DNA of 64,000 nt. Source: an uncultured Flavobacteriaceae bacterium (GTDB taxonomy: Bacteria > Bacteroidota > Bacteroidia > Flavobacteriales > Flavobacteriaceae). The translations under genes and the position numbers were made by a program. The stretch lies in the NCBI GenBank assembly GCA_947500435.1, contig CANMRV010000004.1:124001-188000 (forward strand), read 5' to 3'. The notes beneath the pieces are model-generated. The model saw only the letters and a list, made by a program, of their open reading frames with translations. It was not told the DNA's origin and did no database searches. The number at the start of each line of letters is the position of its first letter. The stretch's first letter is position 1. Shown here piece after piece: positions 61,801 through 64,000 of this stretch.

Positions 61801-63531
61801 ATGCAAAAATTCTTTCCATTTCTGCAATGGCTGACCAACTACCGTAAAACTGATTTTGCAAAAGATTTAGTTGCAGGTCTAACCGTGGGAATCGTTTTGA
61901 TTCCGCAAGGAATGGCCTATGCCATGATTGCTGGACTTCCTCCGGTATACGGACTTTATGCTTCCATTTTTCCGGTACTGGTATATCTATTTTTAGGCAC
62001 CTCAAAGAATGTGGGTATTGGTCCGGTTGCAATGGATTCGCTTTTAGTGGCTGCTGGTTTAGGTGCTTTGGCAATTACAGGAATTGAAAATTATATCGCT
62101 ATGGCCATATTTTTGGCTTTCATGGTCGGTGCTATTCAGTTGGTTTTGGGTATAAGTCGAATGGGATTCTTGGTTAATTTTCTGTCCAAACCCGTAATTA
62201 GTGGATTCACTTCGGCAGCGGCCTTGATTATCATCTTCAGTCAATTGAAACATTTGTTGGGTGCTCCAATAGAGAGAAGTAGCAAGTTTCACGAGTTAAT
62301 TCTAAACGCCTCTGAAAGAGTAGCTGAAACCAATCTTGTGGATTTTGCCATCGGCCTTGCCGGAATTTTGATTATTATCGGATTGAAAAAATGGAGTAAA
62401 AAAATCCCTTCTATATTGTTGGTTGTCATATTGGGAATTCTTGCGGTTTACTTTCTAAATCTCGAAGACTATGGCGTTAAAATTGTGGGAGCAATCCCTA
62501 CGGGACTGCCTAGTTTTCAAGTCCCTAACATCAGCTTGGATAATGCCTTGAGCATTTGGCCTATAGCATTGACTTTAGCCTTGGTGGGTTATTTAGAAAC
62601 CATATCCATAGGAAAAGCATTAGAAGAAAAGGAAGGGGTAGAAACTATTGATGCCAACCAAGAATTGGTCGCATTGGGAACATCGAATATTGTAGGTTCA
62701 TTTTTCCAATCGTATGGGGCAACGGCAAGTTTTTCGCGTTCAGCGATCAATTATGAATCGGGCGTGAAAACGAATTTGGCAGCTATTTTTGCGGTCTTGT
62801 TGGTCGTACTGACCTTGTTATTTCTAACGCCCTTATTCTATTATTTACCAAATGCGGTTTTGGCCAGTATCATTATGGTATCCGTTTTTAGTCTCATTGA
62901 TTTAGAATACGCACGTAACCTCTGGGGGAACCGTAAGGACGAATTTGTTGTGCTCTTGGCAACCTTTTTGGTTACCCTATTTATAGGCATTCCACAAGGG
63001 ATATTGCTCGGGGTTTTATTCTCATTATTACTGATGGTCTATCGTACTTCGAATCCACATTTTGCTGTATTGAGTAACATTGCTGGTTCTGATTATTATA
63101 AGAATATAAAACGCTTTGGAGATGAAGTAGTAATGCGTGATGATTTGCTTATCGTTCGTTTTGATGCACAGCTTTATTTTGGAAATGCCGGCTTTTTTAA
63201 AAGACAGTTGTTCAAGGAAATTGATAGTAAAGGAAGTACTTTAAAGGGAGTAATTTTGAATGCGGAGGCGATTAATTATATCGACAGTTCCGCCGCCCAA
63301 ATGCTCATAAAGGTAATCAAGGAAATACATCATAAAAATTTGCATTTTTCAGTTGCTGGGGCCATTGGTCCAACACGGGATATTATTTTTAGTACTGGAA
63401 TCATCAAAGAATTGGGAAAAGAACACCTATTTGTAAAAACCAAGGATGCTGTGGCCCATTTTGATGACCCAGGTTGTCTATCTGATTTACAGGGAAAAGT
63501 GGCCTATCAAAATCGAACAAATGGTAACTAA
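61801..63531 (+). CDS. SulP-family inorganic anion transporter
   Basis: A 576-residue membrane transporter of the SLC26/SulP family: N-terminal motif DLVAGLTVGIVLIPQGMAYA (near residue 22), GLPPVYGLYASIFPVLVY, about 12-14 membrane segments to 430, and a C-terminal STAS domain (about 440-555) with the INYIDSSAAQML loop. It may carry sulfate, bicarbonate or another anion. The persulfide-dioxygenase-like gene downstream hints at a sulfur link, but the pair is separated by 148 bp with a hairpin. Confidence 0.93.
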   Translation: MQKFFPFLQWLTNYRKTDFAKDLVAGLTVGIVLIPQGMAYAMIAGLPPVYGLYASIFPVLVYLFLGTSKNVGIGPVAMDSLLVAAGLGALAITGIENYIAMAIFLAFMVGAIQLVLGISRMGFLVNFLSKPVISGFTSAAALIIIFSQLKHLLGAPIERSSKFHELILNASERVAETNLVDFAIGLAGILIIIGLKKWSKKIPSILLVVILGILAVYFLNLEDYGVKIVGAIPTGLPSFQVPNISLDNALSIWPIALTLALVGYLETISIGKALEEKEGVETIDANQELVALGTSNIVGSFFQSYGATASFSRSAINYESGVKTNLAAIFAVLLVVLTLLFLTPLFYYLPNAVLASIIMVSVFSLIDLEYARNLWGNRKDEFVVLLATFLVTLFIGIPQGILLGVLFSLLLMVYRTSNPHFAVLSNIAGSDYYKNIKRFGDEVVMRDDLLIVRFDAQLYFGNAGFFKRQLFKEIDSKGSTLKGVILNAEAINYIDSSAAQMLIKVIKEIHHKNLHFSVAGAIGPTRDIIFSTGIIKELGKEHLFVKTKDAVAHFDDPGCLSDLQGKVAYQNRTNGN

Positions 63532-63574
63532 GGTTACGTATGATGAATGTGATAAGTCTTATTTTTGCAATAGT

Positions 63575-63607
63575 CGAATACCTTAGGGCAAGCCTGTAAG
63601 GTATTCG
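63575..63607. other. Perfect 11-bp hairpin after the SulP gene
   Basis: CGAATACCTTA and TAAGGTATTCG form perfect arms around an 11-base loop that itself contains GGGCAAGCC. No T-run follows. It could be a processing hairpin or a dispersed repeat. Confidence 0.5.
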
Positions 63608-63653
63608 CAAAGAAGAAAATTATAATTTCGAGACAGGCCTCTGAGCATTAAAT

Positions 63654-63666
63654 CTCGATTATCGAG
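63654..63666. promoter_or_regulatory. Short palindrome before the MBL-fold gene
   Basis: CTCGAT-T-ATCGAG lies 13 bp before the ATG at 63680 and could be an operator. Confidence 0.35.
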
Positions 63667-63679
63667 TAAAGAATGAGTT

Positions 63680-64000
63680 ATGAATATAGAACAAATATAT
63701 ACTGGATGCCTTGCCCAAGGCGCATACTATATCGAAAGCAATGGAGAGGTAGCCATAATTGACCCTCTTAGGGAAGTGCAGCCTTATTTGGATCGCGCCA
63801 AGCGCGATAATGCCAAAATCAAATACATATTTGAAACCCATTTTCATGCGGATTTCGTTAGTGGTCACGTGACCCTTTCAAAGCAAAGTGGAGCACCGAT
63901 TGTTTATGGACCGAATGCGAATCCTTCTTTTGAAACCATTGTTGCCGAAGACGGACAAGAATTCAGAGTGGGTGATTTGACCATAAAGGTTTTACATACA
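63680..64000 (+). CDS. MBL-fold hydrolase, persulfide-dioxygenase-like (5' part)
   Basis: The first 107 codons of a metallo-beta-lactamase-fold protein; the gene runs off the right edge. MNIEQIYTGCLAQGAYYIE is the start, AIIDPLREVQPYLDRA the first helix region, and ETHFHADFVSGH near residue 53 is the HxHxDxxxGH metal motif. The version with FHADFVSGH is typical of ETHE1-type persulfide dioxygenases, often fused to rhodanese domains, which cannot be checked here. Confidence 0.88.
   Translation, partial: MNIEQIYTGCLAQGAYYIESNGEVAIIDPLREVQPYLDRAKRDNAKIKYIFETHFHADFVSGHVTLSKQSGAPIVYGPNANPSFETIVAEDGQEFRVGDLTIKVLHT

Noticed and set aside
1..64000. CRISPR arrays, tRNA or rRNA genes, insertion sequences, prophage or defence systems.
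   Set aside because: No regularly spaced repeats, cloverleaf-type sequences, transposase or phage motifs were found on either strand by reading; this was not a computed search.

Overview
The window comes from a marine flavobacterium (Bacteroidota, Flavobacteriaceae; the Zobellia/Maribacter type of lifestyle fits). The DNA is AT-rich, promoters follow the Bacteroidota TAnnTTTG pattern, outer-membrane lipoproteins are frequent, and the centre holds a complete SusC/SusD-type locus for alginate, the main polysaccharide of brown algae. No tRNA, rRNA, CRISPR array or insertion sequence was seen.

Layout. 0-5 kb: an ECF sigma factor, two acidic lipoproteins, ffh, folD and an unusually small lipoprotein gene (40 codons). 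5-14 kb: secreted esterases, a sulfatase, small membrane proteins, a small gene broken by an amber codon, an aldo/keto reductase, and a divergent hydrolase/HxlR pair with a clear palindromic operator. 14-16 kb: a HerA-like ATPase. 16-43 kb: the alginate system. 43-46 kb: a sugar isomerase, an RraA-family protein and a cytochrome c/PQQ sugar dehydrogenase that start from the same control region as the PL6 operon. 46-64 kb: mostly housekeeping and accessory genes (queE, paired metzincin-like lipoproteins, NamZ, a LolC/E-like permease, cystathionine beta-synthase, CotH, a Crp-type regulator, a di-haem peroxidase, SulP, and a truncated persulfide-dioxygenase-like gene at the right edge).

How the alginate genes work together. 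One minus-strand operon (31285 to 22479) encodes a TonB-dependent SusC, SusD, two PKD lipoproteins in the SusE/F position and two PL7 lyases. A second (42508 to 33157) encodes PL6, two more PL7, an SDR, PL17, KdgF and an Nramp-like transporter. A third (21295 to 16064) encodes an MFS importer, an SDR, KDG kinase, KDPG aldolase and a second Nramp-like transporter. A GntR-family regulator (22231 to 21530) sits between them. Together they cover every step from polymer cleavage through outer-membrane uptake, unsaturated uronate, DEH, KDG and KDPG to pyruvate and glyceraldehyde-3-phosphate.

Most notable observations. (1) Both Nramp-like transporters have lost the metal-binding residues of TM1 and TM6 (DPGN is replaced by GTGS) and each closes an alginate operon, so they may carry something other than divalent metal. 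(2) A 13-bp operator unit (YTGGTTnnCCAw plus one base) occurs four times in tandem before susC and twice before both the PL6 operon and gntR, each time at exactly the same distance from the promoter -7 element. (3) A roughly 130-bp sequence before the MFS gene has a diverged copy before susC, followed by the tail of a broken SDR gene, which suggests a lost second MFS-SDR cassette.
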